Source: Actinomadura violacea (GTDB lineage Bacteria > Actinomycetota > Actinomycetes > Streptosporangiales > Streptosporangiaceae). From it: a stretch of DNA of 64,000 nucleotides. Shown one piece after another: positions 45,608 through 54,456 of the stretch. Below the pieces are notes generated by a model. The model ran no database searches. It worked only from the letters and a program-made list of their open reading frames with translations, and had not been told where the DNA came from. The translations under genes and the position numbers were made by a program. The stretch's first letter is position 1. Each line of letters begins with the position of its first letter. The stretch lies in NCBI RefSeq assembly GCF_017573465.1, contig NZ_JAGEPF010000001.1:124001-188000 (forward strand). Reading direction: 5' to 3'.

Positions 45608-45645
45608 GTTTCGTGTCTTATGCCGCTTTGTTTCGGCTGTGTTTC
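45608..45645 (-). promoter_or_regulatory. GlnR-like boxes upstream of amt
   Basis: On the minus strand, GAAAC occurs at 45645, 45634 and 45612 (5' ends), with GCATA at 45623: four pentamers at exact 11-bp spacing. This is the GAAAC-n6 architecture of GlnR boxes that control amt genes in actinomycetes. They lie 55-90 bp before the start codon. Confidence 0.6.
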
Positions 45646-45789
45646 GTGTTGCCCCCGCGTTGCGGTTCGCTCACCCCTCACTCTTCGCACCTCGACAGTT
45701 ACCCAATCCGGTGTTCTCATGAAATCGGACCCGCCATGGATGCGTTCCGGCGAAGCGCCCGCACATGGTGGGTGGCTTCGGGAGGCCCG

Positions 45790-47103
45790 ATGGTCGAGGG
45801 AGTCGGACGAGCAGGCAGAACCGGATCACCACTGAGGGCCGCGGTCGCGCTGGCGCTGCTGGCGAGCGGCCTCGCCGCCTGCGGAGGCGGCGGCACCCCC
45901 ACCCTGAACTGGTACATCAACCCCGACAACGGCGGGCAGGACAAGCTCGCCGCCGCCTGCTCCAAGGCATCCGGCGGGAAGTACCGGATCAAGACCTCGC
46001 TGATGCCGGACGACGCGACGCAGCAGCGCGAGCAGCTCGTCCGGCGGCTCGCCGCCAAGGACGCCGGGCTCGACCTGATGAGCCTGGACCCGGTGTTCGT
46101 CGCGGAGGCCGCGAACGCCGGGTTCCTGCGGCCGTTCCCCGCGGCCCAGGCGGCGAAGTTCACGCAGGGCGTGTTCCCCGCCGCCGTCGAGAGCTCGATG
46201 TGGAAGGGGAGGCTGTACGCGGCGCCGTTCTGGGCGAACACGCAGCTGCTCTGGTACCGCAAGTCCGCCGTCAAGAAGGCCGGCGTCGATCCGAACGCGC
46301 CCGACTTCACCTGGGACAAGATGATCGACGCGGCGCTGCGCACCGGCACCACCGTCGGCGTGCAGGGCAACAAGTACGAGGGCTACATGGTGTGGATCAA
46401 CGCCCTCGTCGCGTCCGCCGGCGGGCAGGTGCTCAGCGAGGCGCAGAAGGGCGACGACGCCTCGATCGACATCGACTCGCCGGCCGGGCGGGCCGCCGCG
46501 ACGATCATCCACCGGCTGGCGACGTCCAAGGCGGCGAGCCCGACGCTGTCCACCGACATCGAGGAGCAGTCCCGCGCCCTGTTCAACGGCGCGCGCGGCG
46601 GCTTCATGGTCAACTGGCCCTACATCTGGGCCGCGGACGCCAGCGACGCCAAGGCCGGCGTCATCGGCAAGACGATCCCGTCCGACATCGGCTGGGCGAG
46701 GTACCCGAAGGTCGCGGCGGGGCAGGAGAGCAAGCCCCCGTTCGGCGGCATCGAGGTCGCGATCGGCGCCTACGGCAGGCACAAGAACACCTTCGCGGTG
46801 GACGCCGTCACGTGCATCACCTCGACCGAGCACCAGAAGGAGTACATGCTCGCCGAGGGCAACCCGGCCGCGCGTCCCGCCGTCTACGACGACCCCGAGA
46901 TCAAGAAGCAGTTCCCGATGGCGGGGCTGATCCGCGACTCGATCGACGCGGCGACGCCGCGCCCGATCACGCCGTACTACACCGACGTGTCCGGCGCGAT
47001 CCAGAGCCGCTGGCACCCGCCCGCGTCGGTGGACCCGAACTCGACGCCGCGCGAGTCCGCGAAGTTCGTCCACCAGGTCCTGCGCGACCAGCGCCTGCTC
47101 TGA
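45790..47103 (+). CDS. Sugar ABC transporter substrate-binding lipoprotein
   Basis: 437 residues from the ATG at 45790 (GGAGG 4 nt upstream; an in-frame ATG at 45736 is possible). Lipobox LAAC, then a type 1 extracellular solute-binding fold: TLNWYINPDNGGQDKLAAAC, LYAAPFWANTQLLWYRKSAV, GGFMVNWPYIWAA, HQKEYMLAEGNPAARPAV. The sequence fits LpqY-like trehalose/maltose binding proteins. It captures sugar outside the cell for the two permeases and ATPase that follow in the same operon. Confidence 0.9.
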   Translation: MVEGVGRAGRTGSPLRAAVALALLASGLAACGGGGTPTLNWYINPDNGGQDKLAAACSKASGGKYRIKTSLMPDDATQQREQLVRRLAAKDAGLDLMSLDPVFVAEAANAGFLRPFPAAQAAKFTQGVFPAAVESSMWKGRLYAAPFWANTQLLWYRKSAVKKAGVDPNAPDFTWDKMIDAALRTGTTVGVQGNKYEGYMVWINALVASAGGQVLSEAQKGDDASIDIDSPAGRAAATIIHRLATSKAASPTLSTDIEEQSRALFNGARGGFMVNWPYIWAADASDAKAGVIGKTIPSDIGWARYPKVAAGQESKPPFGGIEVAIGAYGRHKNTFAVDAVTCITSTEHQKEYMLAEGNPAARPAVYDDPEIKKQFPMAGLIRDSIDAATPRPITPYYTDVSGAIQSRWHPPASVDPNSTPRESAKFVHQVLRDQRLL

Positions 47104-47114
47104 AGGGACCGACG

Positions 47115-48068
47115 ATGACCGCAGTGCACACCGCCCCGGCCGCCGGGAGGCCCGCGGCGCCCGCGGCGGCGATCTCCGACCGCAGCCGCGCCGAGCGCAG
47201 GCTCGGCCTGCTCCTGTCCGCCCCCGCCGTGATCGTCATGCTGGTCGTGACCGCGTACCCGCTGGTCAACGCCCTGTACCTGTCGCTGTTCAGCTACCGG
47301 ATCACCGCGCCGCAGGACCGCCGCTTCGTCGGCCTCGCCAACTACGGGACGGCGCTGTCCGACCCGCTGTTCTGGCAGGACGTCCTCACCACGTTCATCA
47401 TCACCTTCGTCACCGTCGCGGTGGAGCTCGTCATCGGGTTCGCGCTCGCGATGGTGATGCACCGGGCGGTGTTCGCGCGGCGGACCGTCCGCACCGCGAT
47501 CCTGCTGCCGTACGGGATCGTCACGGTGATCTCCGCGTTCGCCTGGAAGTACGCCTTCGACCTGCAGTCGGGGTTCGTGAACTCCTGGTTCGGGCTCGGC
47601 GACCACGCCTGGTTCTCCGGCCGCTGGTCCTCGATGACCGTGATCGTCCTGTCGGAGATCTGGAAGACGACCCCGTTCGTGTCGCTGCTGCTCCTCGCCG
47701 GCCTCGCGCAGGTGCCGGGCGACCTCGGCGAGGCCGCGACCGTGGACGGCGCGACGGCGTGGCAGCGGCTGCGCCGGGTGACGATCCCGAACATGAAGGC
47801 CGCGATCCTCGTCGCGGTGCTGTTCCGCACCCTCGACGCGTGGCGGATCTTCGACAACGTCTTCATCATGACGTCCGGCCAGCAGAAGACCGAGACGCTG
47901 TCGTTCCTCACCTACCGGCAGACGATCACCCGGACCGCGATCGGGCTCGGCGACGCGGTCGGCGTGCTGCTGTTCCTGTCGGTGGTCCTCATCGCCGTCG
48001 TGTTCATCAAGGGGTTCCGGGTCGACCTGGCGCAGGCGCGCGGCGAGCGCGGGGGAGGCGGCAAGTGA
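47115..48068 (+). CDS. Sugar ABC transporter permease (MalF/SugA-like)
   Basis: 317 residues with six predicted helices after an Ala/Pro-rich head. The ABC permease EAA loop reads LGEAATVDGATAWQRLRRVTIPNM, which docks on the ATPase. LLLSAPAVIVMLVVTAYPLVNALYLSLFSY is a typical first helix. The ATG lies 12 nt after the binding-protein stop with AAGGGA upstream. Its TGA overlaps the ATG of the next permease (TGATG). Confidence 0.93.
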   Translation: MTAVHTAPAAGRPAAPAAAISDRSRAERRLGLLLSAPAVIVMLVVTAYPLVNALYLSLFSYRITAPQDRRFVGLANYGTALSDPLFWQDVLTTFIITFVTVAVELVIGFALAMVMHRAVFARRTVRTAILLPYGIVTVISAFAWKYAFDLQSGFVNSWFGLGDHAWFSGRWSSMTVIVLSEIWKTTPFVSLLLLAGLAQVPGDLGEAATVDGATAWQRLRRVTIPNMKAAILVAVLFRTLDAWRIFDNVFIMTSGQQKTETLSFLTYRQTITRTAIGLGDAVGVLLFLSVVLIAVVFIKGFRVDLAQARGERGGGGK

Positions 48069-48898
48069 TGGAGACGGCCCGTGCGAAGTGGATGTGGGTG
48101 CTCGCGTCCCTGCTGATCCTCGTCTGGACGGTGTTCCCGATCCTGTGGATCGTGATGCTGTCGTTCAAGCAGCCCGGCGAGATCGGCAACCAGAAGGGCT
48201 TCCTGCCGCACCACTGGACCTGGGACAACTACCGGACGGTCTTCAAGACCGACCTGTTCACCTCCGCGCTGATCAACTCGATCGGCATCTCGGTGATCGC
48301 GACCGTGATCGGCGTCGTGTTCGCCACGCTCGTCGCGTACGCGATCGCCCGGCTGGAGTTCCCCGGCAAGAAGGCGATCCTGTCGTTCGCCCTGGCCATC
48401 GCCATGTTCCCGGTCGTGTCGCTGGTCGGGCCGCTGTTCGACCTGTGGCGCGACGTCGGCCTGTACGACACCTGGCCCGGCCTGGTCATCCCGTACATCT
48501 CGTTCGCGCTGCCGCTCGCGATCTGGACGCTGTCGGCGTTCTTCCGCGAGATCCCGTGGGAGATGGAGCAGGCCGCGCAGGTGGACGGCGCGACGACCTG
48601 GCAGGCGTTCCGCAAGGTGATCGTCCCGCTGGCCGCGCCGGGGGTGTTCACCGCCGCGATCCTCACGTTCTTCTTCTGCTGGAACGACTTCGTCTTCGGG
48701 ATCTCGCTGACCTCCTCGGACAGCGCCCGTCCCGTCCCCGCCGCGCTGGCGTTCTTCACCGGCGCGTCGGAGTTCCAGCAGCCGACGACGGCCATCTGCG
48801 CGGCGGCGGTCGTGGTGACCGTCCCGATCGTCGTCATCGTCCTGGCGTTCCAGCGCCGCATCGTGGCCGGGCTGACGTCCGGCGCAGTCAAGGGCTGA
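48068..48898 (+). CDS. Sugar ABC transporter permease (MalG/SugB-like)
   Basis: 276 residues with six helices. The EAA loop is MEQAAQVDGATTWQAFRKVIVPLAAPG. VFPILWIVMLSFKQPGEI and the C-terminal FQRRIVAGLTSGAVKG are characteristic of the MalG group. It forms the channel with the preceding permease. The ATG overlaps the previous stop by one base, ensuring coupled translation. Confidence 0.93.
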   Translation: METARAKWMWVLASLLILVWTVFPILWIVMLSFKQPGEIGNQKGFLPHHWTWDNYRTVFKTDLFTSALINSIGISVIATVIGVVFATLVAYAIARLEFPGKKAILSFALAIAMFPVVSLVGPLFDLWRDVGLYDTWPGLVIPYISFALPLAIWTLSAFFREIPWEMEQAAQVDGATTWQAFRKVIVPLAAPGVFTAAILTFFFCWNDFVFGISLTSSDSARPVPAALAFFTGASEFQQPTTAICAAAVVVTVPIVVIVLAFQRRIVAGLTSGAVKG

Positions 48899-48918
48899 GG
48901 GCCCGAGGGGGTTGAAGC

Positions 48919-50256
48919 ATGGCCGCCATCACCATGAAGAACATCGTCAAGCGGTACGGCGACGGGTTCCCGGCCGTGAACGAGGTGTCCCTGGACGTGC
49001 GGGACGGCGAGTTCATGATCCTGGTCGGGCCGTCCGGCTGCGGGAAGTCGACGCTGCTGCGGATGATCGTCGGGCTGGAGGACATCACCGCCGGCGAGAT
49101 GCGCATCGGCGAGGAGGTCGTCAACCGGATCGCGCCGCGGCAGCGGAACCTGTCGATGGTGTTCCAGAACTACGCCCTGTACCCGCACCTCACGGTGTTC
49201 GAGAACATCGCGTTCCCGCTGCGCCTGGCGAAGGTGCCGGGGGAGGAGGTGGACCGGCGCGTCCGGGAGACCGCGGAGCTGCTGGAGCTCACCGAGCACC
49301 TGCACCGCAAGCCGGCGAACCTGTCCGGCGGGCAGCGGCAGCGCGTCGCGATGGGCCGCGCGATCATCCGGCAGGCGAACGCGTTCCTGTTCGACGAGCC
49401 GCTGTCGAACCTGGACGCCAAGCTCCGCGGCCAGATGCGCACGGAGATCTCCCGGCTGCAGCGCCGGCTCGGCGTCACGACGGTGTACGTCACGCACGAC
49501 CAGACGGAGGCGATGACGCTCGGCGACCGCGTCGCGGTGCTGCGCAAGGGCGTCCTGCAGCAGGTCGGCAGCCCGCGCGAGCTGTACGAGGAGCCCGTCA
49601 ACCTGTTCGTCGCCGGGTTCATCGGGTCGCCGTCGATGAACTTCCTGCCCGCGTCCGTGGACGGCAGGGTCCTCGACACCCCGCTCGGCCGGTTCGAGAT
49701 CGGGGACGAGCGCAAGGCCGCCGCGGTCGAGGGCCGCGACGTCGTCCTCGTCGGCGTCCGCCCCGAGCATTTCGAGGACGCCTCGCTCGTCTCCGCCGAG
49801 AAGCGGGCGCGCGGCAGTGTCGTGCGCGCGCGCGTGGACGTGACCGAATGGCTCGGCAACGAGCTGTACGCCTACGTCCCGTACGAGGCGCCCGACGACG
49901 TCGCCGCGCAGCTCCGCGACCTGTCCCGCGAGCTGGACAGCGACCAGCTGCGCACCCAGGCGGTCGTGGCGCTGGACGCGTCCAGCCAGATCACGCCCGG
50001 CGACGAGGCGGAGCTGTGGATCGACACCTCGAAGATCCACATCTTCGACCCGGCGAGCGGCGGGAACCTCACCCGAGACGAGGCGCGGGTCGCCGAGCTG
50101 GCGCAGGTCGCCGAGCGCGCGCGCGAGGCCCAGCGCCGCGCGCAGCGCCCCGGCGAGGGCGCCGGCGACGCCGCCGACCTGGCCGGCGGCGAGGGCGCCC
50201 CGGGCACGCCCGCCGGAGAGGAGGGCGCGGCGACAGCAGGCGCCACAGAGTCCTGA
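48919..50256 (+). CDS. Sugar ABC transporter ATPase (UgpC/SugC-like) with Ala/Glu-rich tail
   Basis: 445 residues. Walker A GPSGCGKST, Q-loop VFQNYALYPHL, signature LSGGQRQRVAMGRA, Walker B AFLFDEPLSNLDA, switch His in VTHDQTEA. A C-terminal TOBE-type regulatory domain (VVLVGVRPEHFED, TEWLGNELYAYV) resembles MalK/UgpC. Beyond it are some 70 residues of Ala, Glu and Gly (EAQRRAQRPGEGAGDAAD), which ordinary family members (about 360-390 residues) lack. GAGGGGG precedes the ATG. It energises the importer. Confidence 0.93.
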   Translation: MAAITMKNIVKRYGDGFPAVNEVSLDVRDGEFMILVGPSGCGKSTLLRMIVGLEDITAGEMRIGEEVVNRIAPRQRNLSMVFQNYALYPHLTVFENIAFPLRLAKVPGEEVDRRVRETAELLELTEHLHRKPANLSGGQRQRVAMGRAIIRQANAFLFDEPLSNLDAKLRGQMRTEISRLQRRLGVTTVYVTHDQTEAMTLGDRVAVLRKGVLQQVGSPRELYEEPVNLFVAGFIGSPSMNFLPASVDGRVLDTPLGRFEIGDERKAAAVEGRDVVLVGVRPEHFEDASLVSAEKRARGSVVRARVDVTEWLGNELYAYVPYEAPDDVAAQLRDLSRELDSDQLRTQAVVALDASSQITPGDEAELWIDTSKIHIFDPASGGNLTRDEARVAELAQVAERAREAQRRAQRPGEGAGDAADLAGGEGAPGTPAGEEGAATAGATES

Positions 50257-50260
50257 CCGA

Positions 50261-50307
50261 CCGTCCGGCCGTGCCGGCCCCCGCCGGGGCCGTGCGCGGC
50301 CGGACGG
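50261..50307 (+). terminator. Terminator of the sugar ABC operon
   Basis: CCGTCCGGCC and GGCCGGACGG outer arms enclose an inner CGGCCCC/GGGGCCG stem, 4 nt past the ATPase stop. Confidence 0.75.
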
Positions 50308-50353
50308 CCCGGCCGGGACCGGGCTGAGCGGTGGGGGTGCTTATGCTGGCGCG

Positions 50354-51100
50354 GTGCCGTCCTTCGCCGTCGAACCGGTCACGCCCGATCCGCCGAGCCC
50401 GATCCGCCACCCGCTGCTCACCCAGTCGTGGCTGGACGTGGCGATGGTCCACTGGGCCGCCGACCCCGACGACGTGGCACGACTGCTCCCGGCGGGCACC
50501 CGGCCGGACACCCTCGACGGCGCCGCTCACGTGGGGTTGATCGCGTTCCGGATGCACCGCGTCGGCTGGCTCGGCCTGCCGGGCATTCCGTATCTCGGCG
50601 GCTTTCCCGAGACGAACGTCCGCCTGTATTCGGTGGACGACCGCGGGCGGCGCGGCGTCGTCTTCCGGTCCATGGACGCCTCGCGCCTGATCCCCGTCCT
50701 CATGGGCAGGATCGGCTTCGGGCTGCCGTACCTGTGGTCGCGGATGTCGGTCCGCCGCGCGGGCGACGTCGTCCTCTACACCACGTCAAGGCGCGGACGC
50801 CGTGCCCGCAGCAGAATGGCCGTGCGCGTCGGTGAGCCGATCGCCGAACCGACGGCCTTGGAAAATTTCCTGACCGCCCGCTGGGGCCTGCACAACGCCG
50901 CTTTCGGCCGCACGCTGTACCTCCGCAACTCCCATCCCCGCTGGCCGCTGCACCGCGCCGAACTGCTGAAATGCGATGACGACCTGGTGACGGCGGCAGG
51001 TCTTCCGGCCCCCACGTCCGAACCGGTGAGCGTCCTGTACTCACCCGGTGTCCCGGTCCGCTTCGGCCTGCCCGCCGGCCCCATGAACGCCGGCGGCTGA
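50354..51100 (+). CDS. DUF2071 (YqjF-like) protein
   Basis: 248 residues matching the DUF2071 family: LTQSWLDVAMVHWAADPDDVARLLPAGTRPDT, GLIAFRMHRVGWLGLPGIPYLGGFPETNVRLY, VVFRSMDASRLIPVLMGRIGFGLPY. The fold is related to acetoacetate decarboxylase, but no catalytic Lys is evident. TATGCT lies 6 nt before the GTG, suggesting a leaderless mRNA. The function is unknown. Confidence 0.85.
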   Translation: MPSFAVEPVTPDPPSPIRHPLLTQSWLDVAMVHWAADPDDVARLLPAGTRPDTLDGAAHVGLIAFRMHRVGWLGLPGIPYLGGFPETNVRLYSVDDRGRRGVVFRSMDASRLIPVLMGRIGFGLPYLWSRMSVRRAGDVVLYTTSRRGRRARSRMAVRVGEPIAEPTALENFLTARWGLHNAAFGRTLYLRNSHPRWPLHRAELLKCDDDLVTAAGLPAPTSEPVSVLYSPGVPVRFGLPAGPMNAGG

Positions 51101-51145
51101 CTTGAGTCGCCTGATCGCTCACACAGGGCGAGAGTGCGCGGCAGG

Positions 51146-51832
51146 TCAGCATCCACCTTTCGCTTTGTTGCGGTGCACCCTGATCGAAGTCTTGCCGTCC
51201 GAGGCGAAGGCAGGGAGGGGCAGGTTCAGCCGAGACTGCGGACTGGGATGCTCGGCGCTGTATCCCTCAGCCTTTTCGGCGTCGCCGAGCACGGCCGTCA
51301 CCTCGGCATGGAAATCGTAGGTGGCGTCTCTGCCTATCTCGACGTCGTCGATGAACCACCCGTCGTCGGTGGGGGTGGCGAAGCCGTCGAAGTAGTAACC
51401 ACCGGACTCGATGGGAAGCCCGCTGGAGGTGACTTCTCGGTCGAACACCAGAAGTTTCTTGCCATCGGGAATGGTGCCGGTCCCCTTGAACGCGGCGCAG
51501 GGCGGTACGGGGCCTTCCGTCTTCTTGAAAGCGAGATGTGCCGGGCGGTTCAGGATGACGAACACGGCGACGCCGGCGGCGAGCGCCACGGTCAAGGCTC
51601 CAGGGAGTGCGAACCTCAACTTCTTCCGCTGGCGCAGACCGGGATGCAGCGGGAGCAGCCAAACGACCACGAGAATGGCGAACAGCAGCATTATCAGCAG
51701 CCGCCCGAGCGAGAGGGCCAGCACTCCGGCGACCGTCGCCGGGACGCCGACGATGAAAGTGGCGGGATTGCTTCTGATCTCGTTGCGAATCGCTGGACTC
51801 AAGCCGCGCGGAGGCCGCTGCGCATTCGCCAT
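51146..51832 (-). CDS. Hypothetical membrane-anchored protein
   Basis: 228 residues. A basic head, two or three hydrophobic helices within residues 25-95 (FIVGVPATVAGVLALSLGRLLIMLLFAILVVVWLL and GALTVALAAGVAVFVIL), then an outside beta-rich domain of about 130 residues (GYYFDGFATPTDDGWFIDDVEIG). A TAGCCT box lies 6 nt before the ATG (leaderless). No family is recognised, and the neighbours give no functional clue. Confidence 0.65.
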   Translation of the reverse strand: MANAQRPPRGLSPAIRNEIRSNPATFIVGVPATVAGVLALSLGRLLIMLLFAILVVVWLLPLHPGLRQRKKLRFALPGALTVALAAGVAVFVILNRPAHLAFKKTEGPVPPCAAFKGTGTIPDGKKLLVFDREVTSSGLPIESGGYYFDGFATPTDDGWFIDDVEIGRDATYDFHAEVTAVLGDAEKAEGYSAEHPSPQSRLNLPLPAFASDGKTSIRVHRNKAKGGC

Positions 51833-52007
51833 GCGAACAGGCTACGCCGGCTGTCAGTCGGGGGGTCTCGCCCGCCGCAGGGGGCGGGACGTTCGCTTTG
51901 GTTCCCGGACTTCGGGGCGGGTTGTGGCCTGAACCGGTCGGGGGTGGGGCGGATCGGGACCGGGGGTCGCCGAATGGACCGATGGGGCAGGCGGTAAGTT
52001 CTGCGGC

Positions 52008-52862
52008 ATGGGGGACTTTTGGGGGCGGTCTGTCCGTGTCGTCGCGGGGGCCGCGGTCCTCGCGGTCGCGCTCGCGGGATGCCAGCGGTCGGCGGCGGAG
52101 AAGCCGAAGGCGGGAGCGCCGGCCGGTCCGGCCGGTCCAGCGGCGCCGGAGGTCCGGCATGAACCGGACACTGCGGCGGTTTGGCGGAAATGGGGGCTGA
52201 AACCGCTCGCGCCGGCGCCCGCGGCGCCGGTCGACAAGCCGCTCAAGCTCTCCAGGAAGGGCCCGGCGAAGGTCTTCGAAAGCGTCCCGACCAAGGGCCG
52301 GGTCGTTTTCGTGACGCTCGACGACGGGCAGGAGAAGGACCCGAAGTTCGTCACGATGCTGCGCGAGCTGAAGGTGCCCGTGACGATGTTCCTCACCAAG
52401 GACGACATCCAGGACGACTACGGGTACTTCAAGCCGCTCCAGGAGCTCGGCAACCGGATCCAGGACCACACGATCACCCATCCGGTGCTGCCGACGCTCG
52501 GCCCGGAGGGGCAGAAGCACGAGATCTGCGGCGACCGGGACGCGCTCACCGAGCAGTACGGGACGGCGCCGACGCTGCTCAGGCCGCCGTTCGGCCGGTG
52601 GAACTCGGCGACGCAGGAGGCCGCGCGGGAGTGCGGCATCAGCGGCATCGTGATGTGGCGCGCGTCGATGCAGATCCACGACTTCCAGTACGACGACCCG
52701 AAGAAGGAACTGCATCCGGGCGACATCCTGCTCGCGCATTTCCGCGGCCCGAAGCAGCTCAAGGGCGAGACGATGACGCAGATGTTCGCCCATCTCCTCA
52801 AGCAGATCGAGAAGCGCGGTTTCGCCGTCGGGCGGCTGGAGGACTACATCAGCGTTCGATGA
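52008..52862 (+). CDS. Polysaccharide deacetylase lipoprotein (NodB domain)
   Basis: 284 residues. Lipobox LAGC after a signal peptide, a Pro/Ala linker, then the NodB/CE4 domain. Motif 1 is VTLDDGQEKD (catalytic Asp and metal Asp), motif 2 DHTITHP (metal His pair), motif 3 LRPPFGRWN, and near the end HPGDILLAHF. All metal ligands are present. It would remove acetyl groups from peptidoglycan or another wall glycan at the cell surface. TAAGTT lies 7 nt before the ATG (leaderless). Its end overlaps the convergent decarboxylase gene by 14 bp. Confidence 0.9.
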   Translation: MGDFWGRSVRVVAGAAVLAVALAGCQRSAAEKPKAGAPAGPAGPAAPEVRHEPDTAAVWRKWGLKPLAPAPAAPVDKPLKLSRKGPAKVFESVPTKGRVVFVTLDDGQEKDPKFVTMLRELKVPVTMFLTKDDIQDDYGYFKPLQELGNRIQDHTITHPVLPTLGPEGQKHEICGDRDALTEQYGTAPTLLRPPFGRWNSATQEAARECGISGIVMWRASMQIHDFQYDDPKKELHPGDILLAHFRGPKQLKGETMTQMFAHLLKQIEKRGFAVGRLEDYISVR

Positions 52863-54312
52863 ACACCCGGACGCTCTTCACCGACGGGTCGGCGGCGTCG
52901 GGGATGACCATTCCCGCGTCGACGCCGCTGCGCAGGTAGTCGACGACGGGGGCGGTGATCCGCTCGCCGGGCAGGACGGCCGGGATGCCCGGCGGGTACG
53001 GGGTGATCATCTCGGCGGAGATGCGGCCGGCGGCCGCGTCCGCGGGGACCTGCTCGGCGGGGCCGAAGAACGCGTCGCGGGGCAGCACGACCAGTTCGAG
53101 GCGCAGCTCGGACGGCGCCGGGACGTGCACCTCCGGGACGCCGGTGAGCGAGCCGAGGTTCGCGCGCAGGTCGCGGAACGCGGTGAGCAGCCGCCCGACG
53201 GTGTCCTCGTCGTCGGCGAAGGTGAGCTGGGCGCTGATCCGGCGGTGGTCGGCGAGGTGCATGTTGACGCGGTGGTGTTCGCGCAGCCAGTCGGCGGCGC
53301 GGTAGCCGCTGGTGCCGAGGCCGGCGAGGTCGATGACGATCGGGAGCGGGTCGAGGTCGCGGGCGCGGCCGGGGCCGGTGAACTCGTCGCGTCCCTGCAC
53401 GTCGAAGCCCATGCCGGCGAGCTCTGCGCGGGCGCGGGCGGCGAGGTCGAGCGCGTTGCCGAGCAGCTCGTGCCCGTGCTCGACCATCTGCTGGCGCCAC
53501 CCGTCGAGGCCCGCGTAGAGCAGGACGGACGGGCTGGTCGTGCCGAGCAGGTCCTCGCGGGCCTTGAGGACGTCGGGGTCGACGAGGGAGCCCTGGAGGT
53601 GGAACACCGAGCCCTGTTCGAGGCCGGCGCCCATCTTGTGGACGCTGGTCACGCACACGTCGGCGCCGGAGTCCATGGCCCAGGTCGGCAGGTCGGGGTG
53701 GAACGGCAGGTGCGCACCCCACGCCTCGTCGACGATCAGCGGCTTGTCCCGCTTGTGGCATTCCTCGGCGATGGCGGACAGGTACGCGCAGCTCCCGTAC
53801 GGGGTGGGGCTGGTGACGAGGGCGCCGCGCGCGTCGGGGTGCTCGTCGAACCGGGCCGCGTACGCCTCGGGGGACGGCGGGTGGGCCAGGTGGCGTTCGG
53901 CGTCCCACGACGGCTCCACCCAGATCGGCCGGACGCCCGACAGGATCAGCCCGGACACCACGGACTTGTGCACGTCCCGTCCGACCAGCAGTTTCTCGTG
54001 CGGACCGGCGACCGACAGCATCGCGCTCTTGACCGACAGGGAGCTGCCGCAGGTGGAGAAGAACGTCCGGTCGGCGTGCACGGCGTCCGCCATCAGCTCC
54101 TGCGCGTGCTCCAGCACCTTGTTGCCGGACATGCGGTCGTCCAGCCCGGAGATCGCGAGGAGGTCCGACCGGTACACCGCGTCGCCGAGGATCTCGCGGG
54201 CGCGCGGGTCGGCGCCGCGGCCCTGCTTGTGGCCGGGCGGGGTGAACGGGACCTGGCCTTCGCGGTGGTAGGCGGCGAGGGCTTCCAGAACGGGGGCGCG
54301 GGTGTGGTCCAT
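52849..54312 (-). CDS. Orn/Lys/Arg decarboxylase (PLP, fold type I)
   Basis: 487 residues of the short Gram-positive type (YaaO-like). It begins PFTPPGHKQGRG and has FFSTCGSSLSVKSAML, the PLP-anchoring VDEAWGAH (Asp195, His201) and Lys226 in SVHKMGAG. The C-terminal domain has RISAEMITPYPPGIP. It decarboxylates lysine, arginine or ornithine to the diamine; specificity cannot be read from the sequence. No polyamine genes are adjacent. Upstream are three 22-bp tandem repeats that could carry its control. It overlaps the convergent deacetylase by 14 bp. Confidence 0.9.
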   Translation of the reverse strand: MDHTRAPVLEALAAYHREGQVPFTPPGHKQGRGADPRAREILGDAVYRSDLLAISGLDDRMSGNKVLEHAQELMADAVHADRTFFSTCGSSLSVKSAMLSVAGPHEKLLVGRDVHKSVVSGLILSGVRPIWVEPSWDAERHLAHPPSPEAYAARFDEHPDARGALVTSPTPYGSCAYLSAIAEECHKRDKPLIVDEAWGAHLPFHPDLPTWAMDSGADVCVTSVHKMGAGLEQGSVFHLQGSLVDPDVLKAREDLLGTTSPSVLLYAGLDGWRQQMVEHGHELLGNALDLAARARAELAGMGFDVQGRDEFTGPGRARDLDPLPIVIDLAGLGTSGYRAADWLREHHRVNMHLADHRRISAQLTFADDEDTVGRLLTAFRDLRANLGSLTGVPEVHVPAPSELRLELVVLPRDAFFGPAEQVPADAAAGRISAEMITPYPPGIPAVLPGERITAPVVDYLRSGVDAGMVIPDAADPSVKSVRVFIER

Positions 54313-54338
54313 CCCGGGCGTGTTCCCCGCGCGGGGGG

Positions 54339-54404
54339 CGCTCTAACGGGCGGAGCGGGACGCTCTGACGGGCGGAGCGGGACGCTCTGACGGGCGATGC
54401 GGGG
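54339..54404. repeat. Three 22-bp tandem repeats in a divergent promoter
   Basis: Copies start at 54339, 54361 and 54383, each beginning CGCTCTgACGGGCGGAGC. Copies 1 and 2 differ at one base and copy 3 at a few. The 22-bp period equals about two helical turns, so a protein could bind each copy on one face. They lie between the decarboxylase and DUF3140 starts. Confidence 0.75.
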
Positions 54405-54456
54405 CGCGCGTCAGGTGGGACGAATGGGACGGCCGACACCGGGTAGGGCGGACCCC

